Under the pieces are notes generated by a model. That model was given only the letters and a program-made list of their open reading frames with translations. It was not told the DNA's origin and searched no databases. DNA of 64,000 bases from Flavobacterium sp. LPB0248 (GTDB lineage: Bacteria > Bacteroidota > Bacteroidia > Flavobacteriales > Flavobacteriaceae). Location: positions 496,001-560,000 of the forward strand of contig NZ_CP058246.1 of assembly GCF_013388355.1 (NCBI RefSeq), given 5' to 3'. Shown piece by piece: positions 8,200 through 16,480 of the stretch. Each line of letters opens with the position of its first letter. The first letter of the stretch is position 1. A program made the translations under genes and the position numbers.

Positions 8200-9030
8200 C
8201 TAGCTAGCTAATTTTTGATTATAAGGTTTTAATTCTAAATGCAACTTTTCTTTTAAAGTTCGCGATTGCAAGCTTCTTTTAAAGAATAGTACTGGCGACA
8301 TAACTGCTCCCAAATTTATTTCTGAAAGTTTTCTGATTTCGCCTAGCTGTTTAATAGCGAAATTCAAAATCGGAACAAACGGAGTTAAATAATTGTAACT
8401 ATGCTGCGCTACCTCCAACTCTAAAATATCTCGCAAGATGCTTTTCATCAGCAGATAACGAACAGTTCCTTGCTTTGGAATTGCCTTAAGTTCCTGAAAC
8501 TTCTCGCCTATTTTTAAATTCTCAGCTCCGATATAAATATAATTTCCAGATTCGCACGTAAATCTCTTTCTAACTTGAGCAATAAAATCAACATCGGCTT
8601 CTTTTGATTCTCTATTAGTTGGCATTCCAATCAATGAAAACTGAATCTGTTTGTGGCTTTCAAAATACAACACGCTATTAATTGAAGAAGAATTACTCAT
8701 AATACCAGACTGTTGCTTTTTTAAGCGTTTAACAGCTCCGTTTGCGCCAAAACTGTGCAAGACATTTCCATTTTCGCAATAAGCAAAAAACACAGGCGCA
8801 AATGGATTAGATTCGATACTTAAATTAACGTCTTGATTAAAAGCCAAATCAAAGTTGAGATACGTCATTTCTTTTTCAAAACGCACTCCAGAAATGCTTC
8901 CTGTTGCCCATTTTGATTTAATTGTCAATTTGTATTCATTGGCAGTAACTTTTAAGTTTCCGCCAAAACTATCTTTCAAATTGTTAAAAACAGCATCAAA
9001 GCTTCCAGTATTTATGTAAAGTTTTTTCAT
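8200..9030 (-). CDS. AraC-regulator-like sensory domain without a DNA-binding domain
   Basis: A 276-residue soluble protein. Its first 235 residues read like the N-terminal sensing region of a Flavobacterium AraC regulator group (a beta-rich part containing NPFAPVFFAYCENG near 78-91, then a helical part ending IKQLGEIRKLSE). In those regulators two helix-turn-helix motifs follow; here only about 40 residues remain (SRTLKEKLHLELKPYNQKLAS), and no AraC motif is present in them. The next 60 bases are a terminator and the SemiSWEET end, so no broken HTH remnant lies beyond. It is either a degenerate regulator or a ligand-binding antagonist. The family assignment comes from recalled sequence features, not from a search. 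Confidence 0.5.
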   Translation of the reverse strand: MKKLYINTGSFDAVFNNLKDSFGGNLKVTANEYKLTIKSKWATGSISGVRFEKEMTYLNFDLAFNQDVNLSIESNPFAPVFFAYCENGNVLHSFGANGAVKRLKKQQSGIMSNSSSINSVLYFESHKQIQFSLIGMPTNRESKEADVDFIAQVRKRFTCESGNYIYIGAENLKIGEKFQELKAIPKQGTVRYLLMKSILRDILELEVAQHSYNYLTPFVPILNFAIKQLGEIRKLSEINLGAVMSPVLFFKRSLQSRTLKEKLHLELKPYNQKLAS

Positions 9031-9420
9031 TATATGGTTTGGTTTTAATAAAGTGGTTAGTACTTATTTACGTACAAAAACTAACTTTGGTTTTTACTTC
9101 ATTTCTATAATCCAAATTTCGTTTATATTAACCTTCAACTCTTTATACAATTTTTGGAAGATATTTCATAATTTATATTTGGAAAGCAAAAAGGTTCAAA
9201 GGAACAAAGGTTCAAAGGTTTAAAATCGAATGATTTAGTAAGATTCAAAAGCCTGTCTTTAGCCTCTTAAACCTCTTTAAACAAAAACAAACTTCAAATA
9301 GAAACCTCTGATCCTTTGTTCCTCTGAACCTTTGCACCTAAAAAAAAAAGCAGCTGCCTCAAATAAATTTGAAACAACTGCTCATCAGCAAAATAAAAAT
9401 ACCAATCTATTTTTATTCTT
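9031..9420. repeat. Intergenic region with GGTTCAAAGG-type inverted repeat and terminator
   Basis: This 390-base gap lies between two minus-strand genes. The left arm at about 9189-9222 repeats AAAGGTTCAAAGGAACAAAGG; the right arm at about 9270-9340 carries the complementary words (CCTCTTAAACC, CCTTTGTTCC, GAACCTTTGC). The next 9349-9382 form a terminator, listed separately. The part 9031-9185 next to the AraC-like gene holds its promoter but shows no clear -7 box. No coding frame is convincing. Confidence 0.65.
9349..9382 (-). terminator. Intrinsic terminator of the 9421-9798 gene
   Basis: An imperfect hairpin (AGCAG/CTGCT outer stem, TCAAAT/ATTTGA inner stem) is followed on the minus strand by a run of ten T bases. 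It lies about 40 bases past the stop of the minus-strand gene. Confidence 0.7.
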
Positions 9421-9798
9421 TTAAGTCAATTCGTTTATGTCTGCATTTTTAGCATAATTGGCTTTCGGAATGTCTTTAAAAAATTCTGCTTCTTCCAAAT
9501 CGGCCATTGGACCGTATCCTAATAAATGAGTTCCTTTTCTTTTATCTTTTGTTTCGATAACGTATAAAATTGACATATCATCTGGATCGCTCATTCCTTC
9601 ATATCGATGATGCGCTACAATAAATACATCTTCAGGATTATAAACCTCTTTAGTTTCTGAGTCTACTAAACGATCATTTTCGAATATGTAATTAGCAGTA
9701 TAACCTTCCTCTTGATATCTTTTTATATTGTCGGTTTCATGTTTTGAATCTTCTCGTTTCATATCTTTTGAGTTTATCTGTTTATCAAATTTCCGCAT
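9421..9798 (-). CDS. Conserved Bacteroidota protein of unknown function (often labelled phosphoribosylpyrophosphate synthetase)
   Basis: A soluble 125-residue protein. The core, about residues 25-100, contains RYQEEGYTANY, then NPEDVFIVAHHRYEGMSDPDD, ILYVIE and a KGTHLLGYG ending, the pattern of a small Bacteroidota family whose database name (phosphoribosylpyrophosphate synthetase) is not supported by any PRPP-binding motif here. A second ATG at codon 13 (9762) may be the true start, because residues 1-12 fall outside the family core. It is monocistronic, with its own terminator. The function is unknown; its neighbours suggest a stress-linked role but nothing in the sequence proves that. Confidence 0.7.
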   Translation of the reverse strand: MRKFDKQINSKDMKREDSKHETDNIKRYQEEGYTANYIFENDRLVDSETKEVYNPEDVFIVAHHRYEGMSDPDDMSILYVIETKDKRKGTHLLGYGPMADLEEAEFFKDIPKANYAKNADINELT

Positions 9799-9962
9799 AC
9801 AAACGAGATAAAATTAACTCAATAGATTTTAATCTTACCTCATTCAAAAAAGGGCTTTAAAAGAGATTTTATTTTTTATTAATTTTAACAGAGCTTAATT
9901 CGGAACATGCAATAAAGTCTGATAATAAGCCCATTAGAAATTAAATAAAATACAAAATATTA

Positions 9963-12785
9963 ATGATTAAAAACTATGATTTTCTGGCCAACGGAGGAGA
10001 AATGGGTGAACTTACCCGTGCCAAAGATTGGAGCAAAACGGCAGTAGGGCCAGTAGAATCTTGGCCACAAAGTCTTCGCACTACTCTGGGAATTCTTTTA
10101 AACTCCAAATTTCCCATGTTTTTGTTTTGGGGACCAGACCATATTTGTTTTTATAATGATGCTTATCGCCCGAGTTTGGGCAATAATGGCAAACATCCAT
10201 CGATTCTTGGTGAAAAAGGCGCTGATTACTGGCCTGAAATCTGGGACTTTATTGAACCGTTGATAGATCAAGTGCTCACGAAAGGAGAAGCAACCTGGCA
10301 TGAAGATCAATTATTGCCTATTTATAGAAATGGTAAGATGGAAGATGTTTACTGGACTTTCAGCTACAGTCCGGTAAATGATGAAAATGGAAAAACGACT
10401 GGTGTTTTGGTTATCTGTAATGAAACAACAGAGCAAGTACTGACTCGAAAAAAATTAGAAGAAAGTGAAAAGCGATTTAGAAATACGGTAAAACAGCTTC
10501 CTCTTGGAATCTGCATCTTAAAAGGTCCAGATCTTATTGCGGAAATGGTCAACTCAACCTATCTTCATATTATTGACAAAGAGGAAAAAGATATTCTTGA
10601 CAAACCTATTTTTGATTCGGTTCCTGAGGCAAAAGAAAAGGTTTTCCCGTTGCTGAAAAATGTTTTCGAAACTGGAACTGCCTATTTTACTGATGAACTT
10701 CCGGTGACTTTAAATCGTTATAACAAAGAAGAATTGGGCTACTTTAATCTCGTTTTTTATCCGCTAAAAGATGAAAACGGGGTTATCGAAGGTGTCACCG
10801 TTGTGTCTTACGAAGTAACCGAAGAAGTAAAAGCAAGACATCTTTTGACTGAAAGCGAAAAAGCGTTTAGAGAAATTGTAATGGACTCTCCTATTGCTAT
10901 GGCGATATTTAGGGGAAAAGATTTTGTAATCGAAATGGCCAATAAAGCCATGATGCATAATATCTGGCAAAAAGAAGAAAAAGACTGTATTGGCATACCG
11001 CTACTAGAAGTATTTCCTGAATTGAAAAATCAAAAATATCCTGAATTATTGCTTGAAGTTCTGATTAATGGAAAAACAATCCAAGAAAATGAAGGCGTTG
11101 CTTATGTTGATATCAACGGAAAACTAAAAAAATTCTACCTTGATTATGAATATACAACACTTTATGAAAAGAATGGAACGGCCTCTGGTATTATGTGTAC
11201 CGTTTATGATGTAACTGCTAAAGTCAAAGCCCGTAAAAAAATTGAAACTGCCGAAGAAAGAGCTAGACAAGCTGCCGAAATTGGCGAAATTGCAATGTGG
11301 GATTTGAATTTAAAGAACAAAAAATTAATCTACAGCGATAATATCCTTGACATTTTCGGATTTGACAAAAATACGAAAATAGTACATCAAGACATTCGAA
11401 GCCGTGTTATTCCTGAAGATGAACATATTGTTGCAGATGCGTTTGAAAAGGCTTTACAAACGAGTATTTACAAATATGAAGCCCGTGTTTTTAAGCTAGA
11501 TAATTCTATAGCTTGGATTAAAGTGCATGGCAAAATCTTTTTTGATGAAAATAATGAACCTTCAAAAATGGTGGGAACTGTTATGGATGTTACAACCGAA
11601 AAAGAAGGTCAGCAAGTTTTAGCAAAAAGTGAGAAAAAATTCAGGCTCCTTGCCGACTCTATCCCTCAATTAATCTGGACAAGTGACACTTTAGGTAATC
11701 TGAATTATTTTAATGAAACTTTCTTTACCTATTCTGGATTTACAAAGGAAGAAATTGACAAAAATGGATGGCTTCAGGTCGTGCATCCAGATGATAGAGA
11801 AGAAAATGTAAAGCTTTGGATGGAATCTGTTAAAAGCGGTCACGAATTTCTTTTTGTACATCGTTTTAGACGATATGATGGAGAATACAGATGGCAGCTG
11901 AGCCGCGCTGTTGCACAATTGGACGAATCTGGAAAGGTGCAAATGTGGGTTGGAACCAGCACCGATATAGAAGAACAAAAGAACTTTACCAACAAATTGG
12001 AAGAACAGATTATTGAACGTACCACACAGCTGGAACTTACCAATAGAGACCTTGTCAATATGAATATTGAACTGCAATCATTTGCTTATATTTCTAGCCA
12101 TGACCTTCAAGAACCATTACGAAAAATACAGACTTTTGCAAGCCGATTATCTGACTTAGATGAGCAGAATATTTCGGCGAATGCCAAAACCTATTTAGCA
12201 AGAATTGAGTTTTCGGCAAAGAAAATGCAAAATCTAATACAGGATTTACTAACCTATTCCCGCGCCAATTCTGCCGATCGTGTTTTTACAACGGTTAAAA
12301 TAGACGAAATTGCCGACGACATAATCAGTGATTTTTCGGATCGAATTGAAGAAAAAAATGCTGTAGTTGAATATCACGATTTAGGAGAAGCTACTCTTAT
12401 ACAATTTCAGTTTAGACAGCTGCTTCATAATCTAGTAGAAAACGCCTTAAAATTCTCGCGTCCGGGTGTTCCTCCAAAAGTAAAAATAGCGGTTACAAAA
12501 GTTGATGGAAAATCGGTTCCAAATGCTGAATTTAAAGACAAAATGTACCATCATCTCCAAGTTTCAGATAACGGAATTGGTTTTGAATTGATTTATAAAG
12601 AAAAAATCTTTGAAGTTTTCCAGCGCCTAAACACCGAAAGCGAATACAAAGGAACAGGAATCGGTCTTGCAATAGTTAAAAAAATCGTAGAAAACCACAA
12701 AGGCGTAATTACAGTTTCGAGTGAAAAAGGTAAAGGCTCGGTTTTTAATATTTATATTCCCGATTTATCAGATATTAATATTTAA
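9963..12785 (+). CDS. Soluble multi-PAS sensor histidine kinase
   Basis: A 940-residue kinase with no membrane segment. Five PAS-type sensor modules follow one another at about 45-160, 170-290, 300-425, 435-550 and 555-675; the last is a PAS_3-like fold with WLQVVHPDDRE. A short coiled coil leads to the HisKA box with His713 (SSHDLQEP), and the ATPase shows NLVENALKFS (823-832), DNGIGFE (869-875) and GTGIGLAI (897-904). The SHDLxEP box is the same type as in the response regulator-kinase at 5289-6503. Its stop lies inside the end of a converging response-regulator gene (11-base overlap), which is its most likely partner. The signal is unknown; five PAS domains suggest redox, light or small ligands. 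Confidence 0.93.
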   Translation: MIKNYDFLANGGEMGELTRAKDWSKTAVGPVESWPQSLRTTLGILLNSKFPMFLFWGPDHICFYNDAYRPSLGNNGKHPSILGEKGADYWPEIWDFIEPLIDQVLTKGEATWHEDQLLPIYRNGKMEDVYWTFSYSPVNDENGKTTGVLVICNETTEQVLTRKKLEESEKRFRNTVKQLPLGICILKGPDLIAEMVNSTYLHIIDKEEKDILDKPIFDSVPEAKEKVFPLLKNVFETGTAYFTDELPVTLNRYNKEELGYFNLVFYPLKDENGVIEGVTVVSYEVTEEVKARHLLTESEKAFREIVMDSPIAMAIFRGKDFVIEMANKAMMHNIWQKEEKDCIGIPLLEVFPELKNQKYPELLLEVLINGKTIQENEGVAYVDINGKLKKFYLDYEYTTLYEKNGTASGIMCTVYDVTAKVKARKKIETAEERARQAAEIGEIAMWDLNLKNKKLIYSDNILDIFGFDKNTKIVHQDIRSRVIPEDEHIVADAFEKALQTSIYKYEARVFKLDNSIAWIKVHGKIFFDENNEPSKMVGTVMDVTTEKEGQQVLAKSEKKFRLLADSIPQLIWTSDTLGNLNYFNETFFTYSGFTKEEIDKNGWLQVVHPDDREENVKLWMESVKSGHEFLFVHRFRRYDGEYRWQLSRAVAQLDESGKVQMWVGTSTDIEEQKNFTNKLEEQIIERTTQLELTNRDLVNMNIELQSFAYISSHDLQEPLRKIQTFASRLSDLDEQNISANAKTYLARIEFSAKKMQNLIQDLLTYSRANSADRVFTTVKIDEIADDIISDFSDRIEEKNAVVEYHDLGEATLIQFQFRQLLHNLVENALKFSRPGVPPKVKIAVTKVDGKSVPNAEFKDKMYHHLQVSDNGIGFELIYKEKIFEVFQRLNTESEYKGTGIGLAIVKKIVENHKGVITVSSEKGKGSVFNIYIPDLSDINI

Positions 12786-13206
12786 ATACAAAATTAGATC
12801 GGTTCGGGATAAATTTAGACCAGTCAATTTGCATTGCGTGTTCTATTGCCTTTATAATATCGCTCATTAAAACTGGTTTGGTAATAAAGCAGTTGGCTCC
12901 AAGATTAAGACATCTCTCAATATTTCCAGGTTCGCTCGATGTTGAATAAATCACAACGGGAATGTCTTTTTTATCATCAGATTTTCTAAGTTCTTCCAAA
13001 ACATCAAAACCATTTTTTCCTGGCATATTTAAATCCAAGAAAATAACAGACGGAACAACAGATGAATCTGAAAGAGCATTCAGAAAATTTTGACTTCCTG
13101 AATAAGTTTGCAAATTGATATTCTGAGGTATAGATTCTACAGCATCAGCAAAAATACACAAATCATCTTCGTCATCATCGGTATAGAATATGGTAAAATC
13201 TGTCAT
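12775..13206 (-). CDS. Single-domain response regulator (Rcp1-like)
   Basis: A 143-residue receiver without an output domain. It has the acidic pocket DDDEDD (10-15), phosphoacceptor Asp58 in IFLDLNMP, Ser89 or Thr88 at the switch and Lys110 in TKP. The acidic start and the 20-residue C-terminal tail fit the Rcp1-like regulators that partner PAS/phytochrome-type kinases. It converges on the multi-PAS kinase gene and shares its last 11 bases with it, so the two are transcribed separately but may still work together. It could relay phosphate to another protein. Its promoter lies in 13207-13300; no clear box was found. Confidence 0.92.
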   Translation of the reverse strand: MTDFTIFYTDDDEDDLCIFADAVESIPQNINLQTYSGSQNFLNALSDSSVVPSVIFLDLNMPGKNGFDVLEELRKSDDKKDIPVVIYSTSSEPGNIERCLNLGANCFITKPVLMSDIIKAIEHAMQIDWSKFIPNRSNFVFKY

Positions 13207-13436
13207 GGTATTTTCGGCTTAGAAGTTTATTTTTCCAAATATAGTGCAATTTTATGTAACAAAAGGCAGAACCGCCCGAGTTTGTTACAAAACAAATAGA
13301 AATCTCATAATTTATAAGTTTAATTATATAAACCAAAAAAGTACAAAAAGCACCAACTTTACTTTCGGTATTTTTCAGACAATATCTTATTGTAAGTCAA
13401 ATAATTAAATATGAAAAAACTTAAAAAAATAACGTT

Positions 13437-13937
13437 ATGGGCGATCATAAAGACCTTACAGATGAATTTGCTGTTGATAAGATAAAAGATCTTGCTGAGC
13501 ATATTAAAACTTGTATGTTTTGTACATACAATGAATATAGACTACAGTCGCGACCAATGTCTGTTCAGAAAATTGACGATTTGGGAAACTTATGGTTTTT
13601 ATCTGACCGAAACAGCAGTCAGAATGCAGAAATTACATTAAACCCAATGGTTGAAATCTTCTTTTCTGAACCGCATGATAAATTTCTAACACTTCACGGA
13701 ACCGCAAGCATTTCATACGATAGGGAAACTATCGAAAAATTATGGAATCCTACTGTGAAAATCTGGATGCCTGGCGGTGTCGATGATCCAAATTTGAGTG
13801 TGATTAAAGTAGTTCCTGAAGATGGATATTATTGGAACAACAAAAATGGAAAAATGGTTGCAATTGCAAAAATGACCGCTGCTTTTGTAACAGGAAAAAC
13901 AATGGATGATGGAATTGAAGGAAGCTTGAAATTGTAG
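13437..13937 (+). CDS. Pyridoxamine 5'-phosphate oxidase-fold protein (general stress protein 26 family)
   Basis: A 166-residue split-barrel flavin-binding protein. The first strand pair (MFCTYNEYRLQSRPMSVQ, 27-44), the WFLSDRNSSQ motif (53-62) and the VEIFFSEP strand fit the general stress protein 26 branch of the PNPOx superfamily rather than true PdxH, which is longer and carries further PLP-binding residues. Proteins of this branch bind FMN or FAD; their role in stress tolerance is known only loosely. It stands alone on the plus strand; ATG at 13437 is preceded by an AT-rich leader. A repeat region follows directly. Confidence 0.85.
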   Translation: MGDHKDLTDEFAVDKIKDLAEHIKTCMFCTYNEYRLQSRPMSVQKIDDLGNLWFLSDRNSSQNAEITLNPMVEIFFSEPHDKFLTLHGTASISYDRETIEKLWNPTVKIWMPGGVDDPNLSVIKVVPEDGYYWNNKNGKMVAIAKMTAAFVTGKTMDDGIEGSLKL

Positions 13938-14219
13938 TTTTCTGTTTAACCGAAAAGGTTTTAACCGCAAAGAGCGCAAAGATTTACGCTAAGTTCGCTA
14001 AGATTTTTTCTTTTGCTTGTCTTGCGTAAACCTTTGCGCTCTTTGCGGTTAATTTTTTTTGCCACTCCCAATAGTTATCGGGATAAAAGATTAAATTGAT
14101 TTTGAATCTGTTTAAATCTACATATACTAAGAACAGCTTTGCGAACTTTTTTACGTTTGCATTAAGCCTTCAAAATAAAAAACTTTGCGAACTTTGCGGT
14201 TAAAAAAGCAAGAAAGACT
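13938..14219. repeat. Intergenic region with a near-perfect CGCAAAG inverted repeat
   Basis: The arms 13961-13993 and 14021-14052 are complementary over about 32 bases with only two or three differences (TTAACCGCAAAGAGCGCAAA on the left). A third, partial copy in the same vocabulary (AACTTTGCGGTTAA) lies at about 14187-14204. Such GCGCAAAGATTTACGC words are a known-looking intergenic family of this genus. The rest of the gap has no gene. It may also act as the terminator region for the PNPOx gene and for the DUF72 gene converging from the right. Confidence 0.75.
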
Positions 14220-14933
14220 CTAACCATTCATTCTTTTCAACTCTAAAGCATTCAAAATTCCTGCTTCGCTTGCTGTGTTATTAAAATAAATAAAACCTTT
14301 TTTGGAATGAATTTCACGGTTTATTTTAGTCAATTCTTCAGTAGAATAACTGGAATAAAACAATTTTGGAACTCCGTGAAATCGCATATAGAAAAGCGGA
14401 AAATCTTTAAAAATAGTTTGAGGAAGATTGGGATGGCTCACACTGCAAAATGTAATATTATTTTCTTTGAAAACATTCCACACCTCGTCATTCCACCAGC
14501 TTTCATGACGAAATTCGACTACATTTTTAAAATTATAATCTAGGCTATTGATTATAGTTTCTAATTTTTCTCGACTAAAAATATAACTCGGAGGAAATTG
14601 AAATAAAACTACTGCAAGTTTTTCCTTCATACCTACTTTACAGACTTCATAAAAGTCATTCAATAGCGTTTCACATTCTTGCAGTTTTTTAATATGTGTA
14701 ATTTCTTTGGGCACTTTTACAGAAAACAAAAAAGATTCAGGCGTTTTATTGTACCAATTTTGAAAAATTCTTACTGTCGGAAATTTATAAAAACTGCCGT
14801 TAAATTCGTAAGTATCAAAATGATGACAATAAAACTCAAACCATTGCTTTGAAGGCAGGTTTTGAGGATAAAAAATATTTTTCCAGAAACTGTTGTAAAA
14901 GCTTGAACATCCTATTATTACTTGATTTTTCAT
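14220..14933 (-). CDS. DUF72 (YecE-like) TIM-barrel protein
   Basis: A 237-residue protein of the DUF72 family, found in nearly all bacterial groups and still without a settled function. It starts with the family's GCSSFYNSFWKNIFYP segment and shows the internal EFNGSFYKFP, FLFSVKVPKEITHIK and VVEFRHESWW motifs of the barrel. I chose the ATG at 14933 over the one at 14951 because the former forms an ATGA overlap with the stop codon of the upstream glycosylase gene, a classic coupling signal. This pairing with a base-excision repair enzyme suggests a role in nucleic-acid damage, which would be an inference from position only. Confidence 0.88.
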   Translation of the reverse strand: MKNQVIIGCSSFYNSFWKNIFYPQNLPSKQWFEFYCHHFDTYEFNGSFYKFPTVRIFQNWYNKTPESFLFSVKVPKEITHIKKLQECETLLNDFYEVCKVGMKEKLAVVLFQFPPSYIFSREKLETIINSLDYNFKNVVEFRHESWWNDEVWNVFKENNITFCSVSHPNLPQTIFKDFPLFYMRFHGVPKLFYSSYSTEELTKINREIHSKKGFIYFNNTASEAGILNALELKRMNG

Positions 14934-15661
14934 TTGTATAGTTGTTGACAATTGGTGCAGAAAAAACTTCTGCGTTTTCGCTCTCCCGTCTGTTTTCTTT
15001 GAAACGGAAGATTACATCGCAAACAAATACTTTTGGTATAAGCTTCCCAATGTTGTTTCAGTTCGAATTTCTTTTTCCAATACAAAAATTCAAAACTATA
15101 AGTAGAACATTCTGCAATAAGCTCACTAATAACATGAGACGGAATTTTCTCTACAATCGATTCAGGATGTACATAACAGCGGTACAAAACTTCATTTTTA
15201 ATGATATTACCCACTCCAGAAAAAATTTCCTGATCTAGAATTACATCGCAAATCATTTTATTTTCCATTTTGTCGACACTAGCTTTTGCCTTTTTCGGAT
15301 TCCAATTTTCATTCATTACATCGACACTCCAATCGTAATGTGAATTGACATCGCCTTCTAAAATTTTAACTGAGCAGGTGTAGAAATTGATCTCTCCATT
15401 CTCAAAAACTAAACTCAATCTCGGTTTTGAATCTTTACGTTCATTAATTCGATACGTTCCGAACATTAACATGTGAATTTTCACTGTAAAGGAATCAAAA
15501 CAGATTAAAAAATGTTTTCCCCAGGTTTTAAAAGCAAGAACGGTTTTATCCTTCAGGCGAGAAATATCAATATGGGCATTTCCAGATACAGAAATTATTT
15601 TCTGTCTGGCAAATTGCTGCACTTCTTCTTTTAAGATTACTATAGACGGACCTTCGGGCAT
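14930..15661 (-). CDS. nei: Fpg/Nei-family DNA glycosylase (endonuclease VIII-like)
   Basis: A 243-residue base-excision repair enzyme that removes oxidised bases and cuts the strand by beta/delta elimination. The N-terminus MPEGPS gives catalytic Pro2 and Glu3 after Met removal; Lys49 fits the conserved lysine. The H2TH helix is at about 148-160 (GVGNIIKNEVLY) and the C-terminal zinc finger has Cys213, Cys216, Cys235 and Cys238. The QRKQTGERKRRSFFC finger loop keeps the arginine-rich part. It is a little shorter than E. coli Fpg or Nei (263-269), which is usual for Bacteroidota versions. It is the first gene of a two-gene operon with DUF72. Confidence 0.88.
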   Translation of the reverse strand: MPEGPSIVILKEEVQQFARQKIISVSGNAHIDISRLKDKTVLAFKTWGKHFLICFDSFTVKIHMLMFGTYRINERKDSKPRLSLVFENGEINFYTCSVKILEGDVNSHYDWSVDVMNENWNPKKAKASVDKMENKMICDVILDQEIFSGVGNIIKNEVLYRCYVHPESIVEKIPSHVISELIAECSTYSFEFLYWKKKFELKQHWEAYTKSICLRCNLPFQRKQTGERKRRSFFCTNCQQLYK

Positions 15662-15731
15662 ATACTGTATTTTTTATTTAACTAAAAAAGTGCAGATTTA
15701 GAACTGCACTTTTATTTCATTTCTTAATCTG

Positions 15732-16295
15732 CTACTCAATTTCGGCAGCTTCAAGATTTACTGCGTTTACAGCGACTTCTGTAAGGGTTTTATCGGCTCC
15801 TTTTTCTTCGTCGAGCGTTTGTTCTAATAAAGTTGCCGCTTCTGGCAGACCGAGCGTTTCTGCAAATTGTCTTAAAGTACCATAAGTAGCAATTTCATAA
15901 TGCTCAATTTTCTGACTTGCTGCAATAATTGCTGCATCTCGCACTACTCCAAGTTCGGTTTCCTCGAGCATTCCTTTGGCTTCTTCAATTAAACCTTCCA
16001 TTGCATCGCATTTTTTTGCTGTTGCTTTTTTACCAATAATTTTAAAAATTTCTTCCAAACGAATAATCTGTTCTTCCGTTTCGGTTAAATGATTGTCAAT
16101 CGCATCCTTCAATTCAACAGAAGAAGCATTTTTTACCATTACAGGCAAAGCTTTGGTCAGTGCTTTTTCTGCCCAATAAATATCTTTTAATCCGTCTTCA
16201 AATAATTCTGTTAATCCTGAAGCAGCATTCGACTTCGGCTTGGTAACTCCTCTCGGCGTAGTTTCTTTTGCATTTTTATTATCTGTAGTTTTCAT
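15732..16295 (-). CDS. DUF892 ferritin-like protein (YciE/YciF family)
   Basis: A 187-residue four-helix protein. After a basic, disordered leader (1-25) the domain begins at LTELFEDGLKDIYWAEKAL. Metal-ligand candidates of the ferritin-like fold are visible in EEQIIRLEEIFKIIG (about 73-87), MEGLIEEA and KIEHYEIATYGTL (about 130-142). YciE/YciF proteins are induced by stress (salt, porin changes) in enterobacteria, with uncertain function. The gene is divergent from the acidic protein at 16481 with a 185-base shared promoter region, and fits the surrounding stress-type set. Confidence 0.9.
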   Translation of the reverse strand: MKTTDNKNAKETTPRGVTKPKSNAASGLTELFEDGLKDIYWAEKALTKALPVMVKNASSVELKDAIDNHLTETEEQIIRLEEIFKIIGKKATAKKCDAMEGLIEEAKGMLEETELGVVRDAAIIAASQKIEHYEIATYGTLRQFAETLGLPEAATLLEQTLDEEKGADKTLTEVAVNAVNLEAAEIE

Positions 16296-16446
16296 GGTAA
16301 TAGTTTTTATGATTAATATGCTGGTAAAATTACTGCCTGCACAATCAGACTGGTTATATGATTACAAGTTAAAATTCTATTCTAAACATCTGTTAATTAT
16401 AGAATTACACTTTATAATTTTATAATATATTCTGTCAGCTTCATGC

Positions 16447-16454
16447 TAGCTTTG
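16447..16454 (+). promoter_or_regulatory. Putative -7 box for the polyacidic protein gene
   Basis: TAGCTTTG matches the Bacteroidota -7 consensus TAnnTTTG exactly and lies 26 bases before the ATG at 16481. No clear TTTG box is visible at the expected spacing, so this is a partial match. Confidence 0.5.
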
Positions 16455-16480
16455 TATATATAATCATAAAAACAGCGACC

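Noticed and set aside
11691..12077. Minus-strand 128-residue frame within the multi-PAS kinase
   Set aside because: The plus strand carries an uninterrupted PAS-HisKA reading; the antisense product has no family features.
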